Origin: Polytrichum commune
Taxonomy: Eukaryota; Streptophyta; Polytrichopsida; Polytrichales; Polytrichaceae
Reading direction: 5' to 3'
NCBI GenBank assembly: GCA_950295325.1
Contig: OX485803.1
Location: forward strand, 29,574,001 to 29,638,000
DNA: 64,000 nucleotides
Below, piece after piece: positions 36,308 through 46,999 of this stretch (within the stretch, counting starts at the first letter, position 1; every line of letters begins with the position of its first letter). Both the position numbers and the translations under genes were made by a program. Under the pieces are notes generated by a model, which saw only the letters and a list, made by a program, of their open reading frames with translations, did not search any database and had not been told where the DNA came from.

Positions 36308-36505
36308 TCAAGGAATAAACTCATCCTCACTCTCCGAAGCACTTTGATCTATGTATCTAAGTACTCTTGGATCGTATCTCTCACGTGGACTAGAAGAGGC
36401 ACTAGAGCTATGGGAGGATTATTTGGCATAAGCTACTGCCATATCCTCGGCATAAGAAGGAAGTCGCATGGTAGGACTAGTCGGCGAGCCGAAGTATTGA
36501 TCCAT
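36308..36505 (-). pseudogene. probable last exon of the methyltransferase gene
   Basis: The minus strand reads MDQYFGSPTSPTMRLPSYAE, then AVAYAK, an in-frame TAA (36,421-36,419), then SSHSSSASSSPRERYDPRVL and an acidic end SASESEDEFIP. Composition matches a serine-rich acidic tail. The preceding exon ends near CTAT|GTGAGTAAG, a strong donor, but I could not place a consistent acceptor, so the joint is unproven. Confidence 0.4.
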
Positions 36506-37624
36506 CAGATTGCACCAACAGAGGAGAAACTACGATTGTTAGAATACTTCCAATCAAATGCAACATACTCAACATTAAGTTTAAGATGACAACAAACTTA
36601 CTCACATAGATTAACTGCACCCTGTTGAGGGAGGGCATCGTCGTCGTCCTCGCCAAGGTCTACAACGTGAGTTGGATCGACCCCTAGAGACTCCGAGGCT
36701 GCGACCTGTATTGGGTGCAAAATTTCTTCGTACAATTCCTTGTCTCCCTCAAGTGCCACTATTGCCATGTTAGTAGATTGTGCTGCAAGAACCGAGGCAC
36801 CTACAAAGAGCAAAACAAATGAATTAGTAGAAGGTGATTGAATTGCCTAAGTCTAGAGGCATGGGAATGTTACACAAATTACTCATACCAGTTCCAGCAG
36901 TGAGGTCACATATAATCCCACCTGGAGGGCTAAGGCCACTGATTAGAAGCTGGAGCAGGGACACTGCCTTCTCTTTAGGGCCCCTCCAGAATGTGTCACC
37001 GTCGTTGCGCTTGAGTGCAGTATCAGAGGTGACAATGTTGAAAATAACGTCATCATTTGCAAGGTCAACATCTTCAAATTTGTCACTGGAAGAAATAACA
37101 AACTCCTTGGGTGGCCTAAGCAAAGGTGTGGAGAAAGATCGAACCAACACGATTGCTTTGAATTTCAGAGTTTGGACATCAAACATAGGCCTCGAATTGT
37201 TAGCAATGTGATTGAAAGTATGAATGACTTCGAACTTGAAGAGTGGGAAATGGCTACAATTACTCACCCGCTTAGAGTTATGCATAGGGTGAGTGAGGTG
37301 TAGAGAATTAACGATGGTCCATTCCTCCTTGACCTCCAAGTTGTTGTTGTAGAGAAAGCTCAAGACCTCCTTCTTGATTTGCACACTGTCAGGATAAAAT
37401 AAGAGGAGTGCGCCATCGTCGTGAAGATAGCCCTGACAAAAACCAATGGTGAACTTGATAAAGTTCTGAACCTGCTTACTCCAATTTGGAACTTGCCCCG
37501 GGAATTCAGAAACTCCTGGGACAGGCAAACCATCAGGATACTCTGCAATGACGAGGTCCACCGCAGCCTTATGCAATACCTTGCCGGAGAAGAAGAATTC
37601 CCTGGATGCTCCAACCTAAAAAGA

Positions 37625-39230
37625 AAAAACCCGTGAACGGCATATCTCGAGAGGGTGCCGTCAACAAAAAATTTGATTTTCATTACCATATCAAGCATCC
37701 TAATATGACCATTAACCAAGAATTAAATGAACGTAGCGGGTCCACCTATATGACCAACCTGAAATTTCTAACCATATTCGGTCATCCTAAACCTATTAGT
37801 GCATATCCAGGCCATATATGAGCACCAAAAAAATAAAAAAAAAAGTCTCCCGAGGGGGGTGCCGTTAACGGCAACTCTCGGGGGCACCACATATTAACCT
37901 CAAAATCTTATATTTATGAATGTATTATGCATCCTAATATGACCATTAACCAAGCTTTAAATGACCGTAACAGGTCCGAATATATGACCAACCTGAAATT
38001 TCTAGCCATATTGACTTATCCTCAACCTTAGAGTGCATAAACATGCCATATTCAAGCACCAAAAAAATAAAAATAAAACCCCCGAGGGGGGTGCCGTTAA
38101 CGGCACCTCTTGGGGGCACCACATTATAACCTCAAAATCTGATATTTATGAGTATATTATGCATCCTTATATGACCTTCAACCAAGACCAAAATCAACTT
38201 AAGGGAGTCCGAATATATGATGCACTTGAAATTTATGGCCATATTGACTCATCCTCAACCTTACAGTGTGTAGACAGGCCATTTTCAAGCACCAAAAAAT
38301 TCAAAAAAAAGACCCCCGAGGGGGGTGCCGTTAACGGCACCTATCGGGGGCAGCACATTATAACCTCAAAATTTGATATTTATGAGTATATTGTGCATCC
38401 TTATATGATCTACAACCAAGACCAACATCAACTTAGGGGGGTCCGAATATATGACCAACGAGCAATTTCTAGCCATATTGACTTACTCTCAACCTTAGAG
38501 TGCATAAACAGGCCATTTTCAAGCACCAAAAAAACCAAAAATAAAACCCCCGAGGGGGGTGCTGTTAACGGCACCTCTCGGGGGCACCACATTATATCCT
38601 CACAATCTGATATTTATGAGTATATTATGCATCCTTATATGACCTTCAACCAAGACCAAAATCAACTTAAGGGGGTCCGAATATATAACCAACCAACAAT
38701 TTCTAGCCATATTGACTTACCCTCAACCTAAGAGTGCATAAACATGCCATTTTCAAGCACCAAAAACATAAAAAAAAAGAGCCCCCGAGGGGGGTGCCGT
38801 TAACGACACCTCTCGGGGGCACCACATTATAACCTCAAAATCAGATATTTATGAGTATATTATGCATCCTTATATGACCTTCAACCAAGACCAACATCAA
38901 TTTAAGGGGGTCCGAGTATATGACCCACCTAAAATTTCTGGCCATATTGACTTAGCCTCAACCTTAGAGTGCATAAACAGGCCATTTTGAAGCACCAAAA
39001 AAATTAAAAAAAAAACCCCCCAAGGGGGTGCCGTTAACGGCACCTCTCGGGGGCAAGACATTATAACCTGAAATTTCTAACTATATTGAGTCATCCTTAA
39101 CCATATAGGGCATAACCAGGCCATTTACAAGCACCAGATAAATTTTAAAAAAGTCATCCGAGGGGGGTGCCTTTAACGGCACCTCTTGGGGGCACCACAT
39201 TATAACCTTAAAATGAGATTTTCATTTGCA
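37625..39230 (+). repeat. palindrome tandem array 1 (234-bp unit), filling intron 5
   Basis: About seven units plus a truncated one. Palindrome centres lie near 38,098, 38,332, 38,566, 38,801 and 39,035, giving a period of 234-235 bp. Each unit has CCCCCGAG, a run of G, the 16-bp palindrome GTGCCGTTAACGGCAC (sometimes one base changed) and TCTCGGGGG, forming a dyad of about 38 bp. A more variable body follows, with CTGATATTTATGAGTATATT and GGCCATTTTCAAGCACC blocks. It occupies nearly the whole intron between 39,329 and 37,618. Confidence 0.92.
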
Positions 39231-41929
39231 TATTAAACATCCTAAGCAGACCATGGCGTTAAGGGAAGATGCATTTGGTGAATAGAGGAAGGTGAGCCGA
39301 ATTGAATGGGAATTAAACAAAATATTTACCTCATTGAAAAAAACAACCATGTCATCGTAAGTTGAAGGGAATTTGTTGTGCTTTGTCTTATAATCTAACA
39401 TCCTGTGGAATGAGTCATTAAGTAAAAGAACCCGAGGAGAAGCAGAGGAGGAGTTGTATGCCTGGGATGAAGACATTGTATTGACAGCAGGTGGGATGAA
39501 TCTGATGGGATTGGATTCACCAGCAACTCCTAGGTGAATACGCTTTAGAGCAGGTTCCCGCGGAGTATGTGAGATAAGAGGGTCCGCAAGTGAATCATGT
39601 TGATCACCGATATCCTCTGTTACTTGAATATCTTCGTCCATTGGCTCCTCAACCACCTCAGCAGCCTTCCGCTTAGATACCTGAGGCCTACTCCCTGTAG
39701 TAGTTGTCTTTCTTTTGGAGGAGCCACCCATAGGAGGTGTAGGAGACTGTGAGACAGGAACTGATGCGGCGGGAGAAGGTAAGAGAGGTTGGATGGAGTC
39801 CCTGAGTGCGATGTCAAATGGAGGAGGCTTCTTGAACAGACAGTCCAAATACCATCCGCACTGTTGAAAATGGATTGGATACCATGTCCTTATAATTGCA
39901 GTAGTGAACATGGAATCAGGGCTTTCGATATCCAGGTAGTTAGGGAAGAAAACGGGTACCTTAGATATGGCCTTCCTCGGCAGGAGAACGTATCGAAAGT
40001 ACCTGTAAAGGACCCTGCGGATAGCTTGAACGAAGAAAGGTTGCTTGTCCGGGGGGTTGTTCTTGTAAGCGCCATTATCTCCACCTAATTCAACAAAGAA
40101 TGCAATCTCCCAAAGTTGACACCTCATAGCCTCCACGTAATCGAAAATAGTTAGGATCGGATCTTCGCCATGGGGATTATAGTCAACAACTTCTCCAAGA
40201 TCTATGAGAACACCCGAGAAGAGCTCCTCAGCCTCCACCGCAATCTGATGCCATGCGCAATTAGATATAGTATGAAAGGTTAAGGTTGATTTCCATAGCT
40301 CATTACTGGATATGCAAATGACAACATGAACTTTGAGATGAATGCTCACCTGCGCCCACCATGTTGCACGATTAAGCCATTCCAGGAACTTGGAGTCGGC
40401 GAAGGCAGTCTTGGAAAAGCGATGCGCATCCCGGATTGCCGCAGAGGAGTTCCACCTCTGGAGCCACTTAACCATCATTCTTGAAGGCATCGTTGAAGTA
40501 GCTAGCATATACAATTTCTTTTGAAGCATCTCAGGTTCATCAAACTTTTCATAATGAGCCTTCACTTCCTCTAGAAAAGCAGGAGTTAATTTGGGATCCG
40601 CGACAGGCAAATGCTTCCTGAGCTCCGCGACAGGCTTATCCTCCACCTTCTTCACAGCTTTCCTAACCCATTCCTCTGCATTACGCTCCATCCAATTGCT
40701 AGAATCTTGGTTCTTCATCTTGTACTTGTCCTCAGCGGCATGGGCAGCTTTTGCAATCTCTTGCTATAGGTCAAACAAACAATACAATCAGTTACATGAA
40801 TTACATATGCATAATTCAAATGACACGATAATATTAGAGGTTGAGATAACCTGGTAAAGGACCGCATTGAGACCTTCAACGGTGAGGGTGAATCATGTGC
40901 GATGTTTCCCAGCCTGCTTCTTCCTTGCAGCCTCCAACATAGTCGGAGATACTAAACCCTCAAAGTAGGACAGTGGCTGGGGTGCTAGATTCTGTATGCG
41001 AAATAGCTTGTGAACTAGGTTGGTGGTGACGTGTGATTTTTGATTCTTCCTGGAAAACCAAAATATATATTAGAATGATGCATGACTAAAAGCAAAATTC
41101 AAAAACAGAGATTATGATCTTACCAATTAACTTTGTGCAGAGCGGCTATCACGGATGGAACGTCTCCTCTAGGTTCAAGGATTACATCCTCAACACAGAA
41201 ATGCCAATTAATATCATGAGTGTGAAATTGCTCAATGATAGGCATCCATGCTTGAAGCCGATGGTTCCCATCCCAAACCATGAACATCTTATTAGATAAT
41301 ATCTTCAAATCGTCATCTGTAAGAAGCTTCTTCTCAAATTCGTCATTCACATCCTTCCACTCCGAAGACCACTTGGCAACCACATTGGGTGTCACGTCAT
41401 TGGTGTGTCCATGGTGGTCCTCCAATGCCACATAAAAGAAACCACACCCCTCTATGTAACCATCAATCATAAAATGAGTAGCAAGTTGAGATACATCATT
41501 TTTAAGAAACGGTCTCACAACAGGAAGAGGCATCATGCAACAAAGAGGGATAAAGAGACGACCCTTTTGTTTTGGTTGCCATTTAAGTTTCTCAAGCCTA
41601 GATGCGGTTGGAACGCTCTCCTTAATGGCAAGGTCGTGAAGCTTGAATTTCAACTGTCCATCTGTAAGGCGGACTTCATCTGAACAAAGGTCTCAGCATC
41701 AAAATACATTAGAAGTGATAAGGACTTGTCCTTAACTCCAAACAATTGAACTAAAACGCACTCCAAAACCTTAAAATCAAATCAATAACCAAAACTTGAA
41801 GCTTCATAATCAAACAAAGAAAAAAAACCCATTAAGGGCCACCTGTAAGCGCAACGACAAACCTCAAACCATATTCAGTCATACTAAGCCATACTCAGTT
41901 ATCCTAATGTATAGAGTACATAAACATGC

Positions 41930-44730
41930 CATATACAAGCAACAAAACAATAAAAAAAAATACCCCCGAGGGGTGCCGTTAACGGCACCTCTCAGGGGCA
42001 CCACATTATAACCTCAAAATCTAATATTTATGAATATATTATGCATCTTTATATGACCTTCAACCAATACTAAAATCAACTTAAAGGGGTCCGAGTATAT
42101 AACCCACCTGAAAATTCTAGCCATATTGACTCATCCTCAACCTTACAGTGTGTAGACAGGCCATATTCAAGCACCAAAAAAATAAAAAATAAAAGCCCCC
42201 GAGAGGGGTGCCGTTAACGGCACCCCTCGGGGGCACCACATTTTATCCACACAATCTGATATTTATGAATATATTATACATCCTTATATGACCTTCAACC
42301 AAGACCAAAATCAACTTAAGGGGGTCCGAGTATATGACCCACCTGCAATTTCTGGTCATATTGACTTAGCCTCAACCTTAGAATGCATAAACAGGCCATT
42401 TTCAAGCACCAAAAAAATAAATAAAAAAACACCCAAAGGGGATGCCGTTAACGGCACCCCTCAGGGGCACCACATTATTTTTTATTTTTTTAAATTTTTT
42501 TAAAAAAAAGAGCCCCCGAGGGGGGTGCCGTTAACGGCACCTCTTGAGGGCACCACAGTTTATCCTTACAATTTGATATTTATGAGTATATTATGCATCC
42601 TTATATGACCTTCAATCAAGACCAAAATGAACTTAAGGGGGTCCGAATATATAAGCCACCTGAAAATTCTAGCCATATTGACTCATCCTCAACCTTACAG
42701 TGTGTAGACAGGCCATATTCAAGCACCATAAAAATAAAAATAAAAGCCCCCGAGGGGGGTGCCGTAAACGGCACCCCTTGGGGGCACCACATTTTATCCT
42801 CACAATCTGATATTTATGAATATATTATGCATCCTTATATGACCTTCAACCAAGACCAAAACCAACTTAAGGGGGTCCGAATATATGACCCACCTGCAAT
42901 TTCTGGTCATATTGACCTAGCCTCAACCTTAGAATGTATAAATAGGCCATTTTCAAGCACCAAAAAAAAAAAAAAAAGACACCCAAAGGGGGTGCCGTTA
43001 ACGGCACCCCTCGGGGGCACCACATTAAAAAAAAAATTAAAAAAAAAAAAAAAAACCCCCGAGGGGTGTGCCGTTAACGGCACCTCTCGGGGGCACCACA
43101 TTATATCCTCAAAATCTGATATTTATGAGTATATTGTGCATTTTTATATGACGTTCAACCAAGACCAAAATCAACTTAAGGGGGTCCGAATATATGACCC
43201 ACCTGCAATTTCTGGCCATATTGACTTAGCCTCAACCGTAGAGTGCATAAAGAGGCCATTTTCAAGCACCAAAAAAATAAAAAAGAAGACCCCCATTGGG
43301 GGTGCCGTTAACGGCACCCCTCTGGGGCACCACATTACAACCTCAAAATCTGATATTTATGAGTATATTGTGCATCCTTATATGACCTTCAACCAAGACC
43401 AAAATCAACTTAAGGGGGTCCGAGTATATGACCCACCTAAAGTTTCTGGCCATATTGACTTACCCTCAACCTTAGAGTGCATAAACATGCCATTTTCAAG
43501 TACCCAAAGAATATAAAAAAAGACCCCCACAGGGGATGCCGTTAACGGCACCTCTCGGGGGCACCACATTACAACCTCAAAATCTGATATTTATGAATAT
43601 ATTGTGCATCCTTATATGACCTTCAACCAAGACCAAAATCAACTTAAGGGGGTCCGAGTATATGACCTACCTGCAATTTCTAACCATATTGACTTACCCT
43701 CAATCTTAGAGTGCATAAATATGCCATTTTCAAGCACTAAAAAATAAAAAGAAGACCCCCAAAGGGGGTGCCGTTAACGGCACCTCTCGGGGGCACCACA
43801 TTACAACCTCAAAATCTGATATTTATGAATATATTGTGCATCTTTATATGACCTTCAACCAAGACCAAAATCAACTTAACGGGGTCCGAGTATATGACCC
43901 ACCTGCAATTTCTAGGCATATTGACTTACCCTCAACCTTAGAGTGCATAAACATGCCATTTTTAAGCACCAGAAAAATTTAAAAAATGACCCCCAAAGGG
44001 GGTGCCGTTAACGGCACCCCTCGGGGGCACCACTTTATATCCTCACAATCTGATATTTATGAGTATATTATAGATCCTTATTTGATCCTTAAGGGGGTCC
44101 GAGTATATGACCCACCTAAAATTTCTAGCCATATTGACTCATCCTCAACGTTACAGTGTGTAGACAGGCCATTTTCAAGCACCAAAAAAATAAAAATAAA
44201 ACCCCCCGAGGGGGGTGCCGTTAACGGCACCTCTTGGGGGCACCACTTTATATCCTGACAATCTGATATTTATGAGTATATTATGCATCCTTATATGACC
44301 TTCAACCAAGACCAAAATCAACTTAAGGGGGTCCGAGTATATGACCCACCTGCAATTTCTGGCCATATTGACTTACCCTCAACCTTAGAGTGCATAAACA
44401 TGCCATTATCAAGCACCAAAATAATCAAAAAATAAACCCCCGAGGGGGGTGCCGTTAACGGCACCTCTCGGGGGCACCACATTACAAACTCAACATCTGA
44501 TATTTATGAGTATATTGTGCATTCTTATATGACCTTCAACCAAGACCAATATCAACTTAAGGGGGTCCGAATATATGACCCACCTAAAATTTCTAGCCAT
44601 ATTGACTCATCCTCAACCTTACAGTGTGTAGACAGGCCATTTTCAAACACCAAAAAAATAAAAATAAAGCCCTCGAGGGGGGTGCCGTTAGCGGCACCTC
44701 TCGTGGGCACCACATTCTATCCTCACAATC
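41930..44730 (+). repeat. palindrome tandem array 2 (234-bp unit), filling most of intron 1
   Basis: About fourteen copies of the same palindrome unit as array 1 (centres near 41,980, 42,215, 42,449 and onward to 44,690). In two places (42,449 to 42,532; 43,000 to 43,075) two palindromes are only about 75-85 bp apart because the unit body is missing, yet both palindromes are kept. It lies in the 3.5-kb intron 1 (45,212-41,680) of the minus-strand gene. Confidence 0.92.
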
Positions 44731-45212
44731 TGAACTTCACAAGCATATCAAACATCATGTTATATCCTTCAACCAAAACCAAGTTGAACTTAGGGGGTCC
44801 GAATATATGAACCTGAGTCTCCGCTGGACACTTCGGGTTCCATCCTCGGCCTCCAAATCCTACCTCACCTTACAATCAAACCCTCAACAACAAAACCCTT
44901 CCACACCCTCGGGGGCACCCTAGAGCTCCAAAAGATTCCCTCAATTTTCAAAGTTGACTTCACTCCTTGGCTTTACCTTCAAACCTTAAACCCGTAAACC
45001 TTTGGACCCACTCGGGTGCACCCTAGGGTTCTAGAAAGATTCCCTCAATATCGAAATTTGACTGCACTACTAAACCATACAATCACTTCCGGAGGGGTGC
45101 CCTTGACGGGTCCTATTCTTTGGCTACTCTAAGCCCACCACTTTTTGGGCTAACTTCTATTCCGCGTCTAAATTCTTTCAAAATTGTCAAGTTTAGGGTC
45201 CGAGGAACCAAC
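44731..45212 (-). other. 5' end of intron 1, non-repeat part
   Basis: Degenerate tail of the array, then sequence with two similar CTCGGGGGCACCC/CTCGGGTGCACCC blocks (about 44,909 and 45,010). The donor is at 45,212-45,211 (GAAG|GTTGGT). Confidence 0.5.
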
Positions 45213-45552
45213 CTTCTGGTTCCATCAAGCTCGTCTCTTCAACCTCTTCCTCGCCACTCTCCTCCTGCGATGCTGGATTGGATGCGGGATTGGACTCTGT
45301 CCCCACATCCTTTGATGCTTCTCGACATTGTGATCCTGGGCTCTTGGATTTTGATGGACCCAGAGATTCGTCTATCGTCGATAATGTTCCGTTCTCCTCA
45401 GTGTCGTCAAAATCTAAAATTTTGTTAATTCCACTAGTGTCATATGTTTTAGGCGCCACCTTCTTCCTCCCCATCCTGCTCGACTTCAATTTCTTAGTGC
45501 TACTGAAATATAACTTCCCTCTCTTCTTTCTCCTCTTGATAGGGGCCTGCAT

Positions 45553-45829
45553 GTCACGTGTCACCCTTCCTGTGCATGTCTACTCCAACACTCGCAAACC
45601 CTCCCGTCAATCAAACACGTCTTACGCCTCTCATGAAATTCATAACTTTTGACACTAAGTGAAAGGATATGAGTTTCACGAAATCTAAGACAAGACTTTC
45701 CAGGTGTGACATTCATTTATTTAATGCCTAATTGGTATTTCATTATACTTCCTATTCCTGTCCTGAAACGTCATGCCTAATTATGATTTCAGGCTTTATA
45801 TCGGCGCCAACTAATAATATGTAATTGCC
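45553..45829. other. divergent intergenic region of the element
   Basis: Between the start of the minus-strand gene (ATG at 45,552) and the first plus-strand upstream module; likely promoter area for the minus gene. No defined box seen. Confidence 0.4.
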
Positions 45830-46020
45830 TGTCAAGTAGTATGTCTACCATGACTTGTACTCTCTTATTTTGTATATCGTGACAGCGTTACAAATTTTAA
45901 AAATATTAATGTTACTCTCGTTTAGAGTACCTCCGTCATGTGGAGCTTGTGCATCGCAGTTCTCTTTTGGCAGCACATTCCTAATAAATAGGTAGCCCAC
46001 AATGTTGAGATTCCTCTTTC
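45830..46020 (+). promoter_or_regulatory. duplicated upstream module, copy 1 (TATA-like AATAAATAGG)
   Basis: Contains GTCAAGTAGTATGTCTACC and ATATCGTGACAGC, then AATAAATAGG (45,983-45,992) followed by CCCACAATGTTGAGA. The same modules recur in order before the next gene (46,738-46,950). Lies about 200 bp upstream of the ATG at 46,211, fitting a core promoter plus 5' leader. Confidence 0.6.
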
Positions 46021-46210
46021 ATATTTCTATTGTAATACATTCTAATCCTTCATGCTACAGTTTGTCACAATTTACATAAATACATATTGACTCTATATTG
46101 ATCTAACAGGTTATCAAATATTCTAAGTGCATTGGTGTCTACCCTAAGTGTATATAATACCCGATTACTTGTACCCATTCCTTCATGTAATCTACTCATA
46201 TTCTTCTCAA

Positions 46211-46630
46211 ATGGGTACTGACGCAAGTCCCCCCAACCTTCCTCCGTCAGGTGCTCCTAGTTCCTCTGGAATTCACACCAAGTTGACCATCGATGGTTCT
46301 TCAGACGTCAACATCATTAAGATTGCCAACCCACGTGACTGCTCAGTTCCTCCGGCTGTCGTCGTTCACACTTCTCAACCACATACTCCATCTTTGCAGG
46401 CAGATGTTGCAACGCTGAAAGAGGACAAGTCTACTTTACAAACTCATGCCTATTCTAGAGCAGGGGTTATTAAACCGGGCACTTACTCTAGATCCCTGTT
46501 TAGGAATGCCAAAGGTCAGAAACTCGATTGCGCAGCATGCACTGCAGTTCATAGTTTGGGGATTGACCATTGTCATAAACATGACGGTGACAAATATGGC
46601 AAAGGGCCCCATAAGCGTATTCGTCGTTAA
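46211..46630 (+). CDS. small Pro/Ser-rich protein with a C-terminal Cys/His cluster (139 aa)
   Basis: Starts MGTDASPPNLPPSG and has a disordered Pro/Ser/Thr N-terminal half. The C-terminus holds LDCAACTAVHSLGIDHCHK, a C-x2-C ... H-x-C-x-H arrangement that could bind one metal ion, and ends in a basic KGPHKRIRR that may act as a nuclear signal. The frame is intact and has its own upstream module, so it is likely an accessory gene of the transposon. No family recognised; function unknown. Confidence 0.5.
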   Translation: MGTDASPPNLPPSGAPSSSGIHTKLTIDGSSDVNIIKIANPRDCSVPPAVVVHTSQPHTPSLQADVATLKEDKSTLQTHAYSRAGVIKPGTYSRSLFRNAKGQKLDCAACTAVHSLGIDHCHKHDGDKYGKGPHKRIRR

Positions 46631-46737
46631 TAACAATGTTGCATTCTAATGTTTGGAATTTCCTATTCATGAGGTACTATCATGTTCAGTATATATGCAT
46701 GTTATTGGATTCTACTATTTGAAAATAAATACTATCT

Positions 46738-46960
46738 TGTCAAGTAGAATGTCTACCATGACTTGACTGATATAATTTGGTATATCTTGACAGCCTTTCT
46801 GCTCCCTTTCAGACTCCTTGGTTTAGGGTGGATCATTTTTAGAAGTATTTATTCATGCTTTCCTTCATTGTTCATCCGTCATTTGGATCTGTCCATCATT
46901 GTTGTCTTTGGCCATTCATTTCCAATAAATAGGTTTCCCACAATGTTGAGAAACCTCTTC
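46738..46960 (+). promoter_or_regulatory. duplicated upstream module, copy 2 (TATA-like AATAAATAGG)
   Basis: Repeats the copy 1 modules: GTCAAGTAGAATGTCTACC, ATATCTTGACAGC, then AATAAATAGG (46,923-46,932) with CCCACAATGTTGAGA. Spacing to the next ATG (47,000) is about 70 bp. Confidence 0.6.
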
Positions 46961-46999
46961 CATATTTCCATCACCGCGCAAGGCCTCATTCCCCTCATC

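Larger units (their letters stand above)
36598..45552 (-). pseudogene. ParB/Srx-like domain + class-beta DNA amino-methyltransferase, 7 exons, one premature stop
   Basis: Exons on the minus strand, from splice sites and frame: 45,552-45,213; 41,679-41,124; 41,049-40,851; 40,763-40,350; 40,244-39,330; 37,615-36,889; 36,800-36,598. All junctions are GT/AG, all phases match, and the sum is about 1,117 codons. Exon 1 is basic then acidic (nuclear-like). Exon 2 resembles the ParB/sulfiredoxin fold, with a VRPF start, an LA..MIDGY helix and the signature MVWDGNHRLQAW (41,246-41,272). Exon 5 ends in a linker with basic NLS-like clusters (SSKRK, SKRKAAE). Exons 6-7 hold the methyltransferase in permuted order: a motif-IV-like DLVIAEYPDGLP, then FWRGPKEKAVSLLQLLI and motif I ICDLTAGTG, spliced to ASVLAAQ with acidic VALEGD. 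Canonical DPPY is not present. A TGA at 40,895-40,893 interrupts exon 3. The domain calls are mine, from motif order. Confidence 0.7.

Noticed and set aside
37230-37275. Additional short intron (GTGAGT...) inside exon 6 of the methyltransferase gene
   Set aside because: The donor looks good, but the only acceptors give either a 33-bp intron or a broken frame, so I kept the exon continuous.
38033-44810. Regular repeats that could be taken for a CRISPR array
   Set aside because: The repeats are 234 bp with conserved bodies rather than short repeats with unique spacers, there are no cas genes, and the sequence is eukaryotic.
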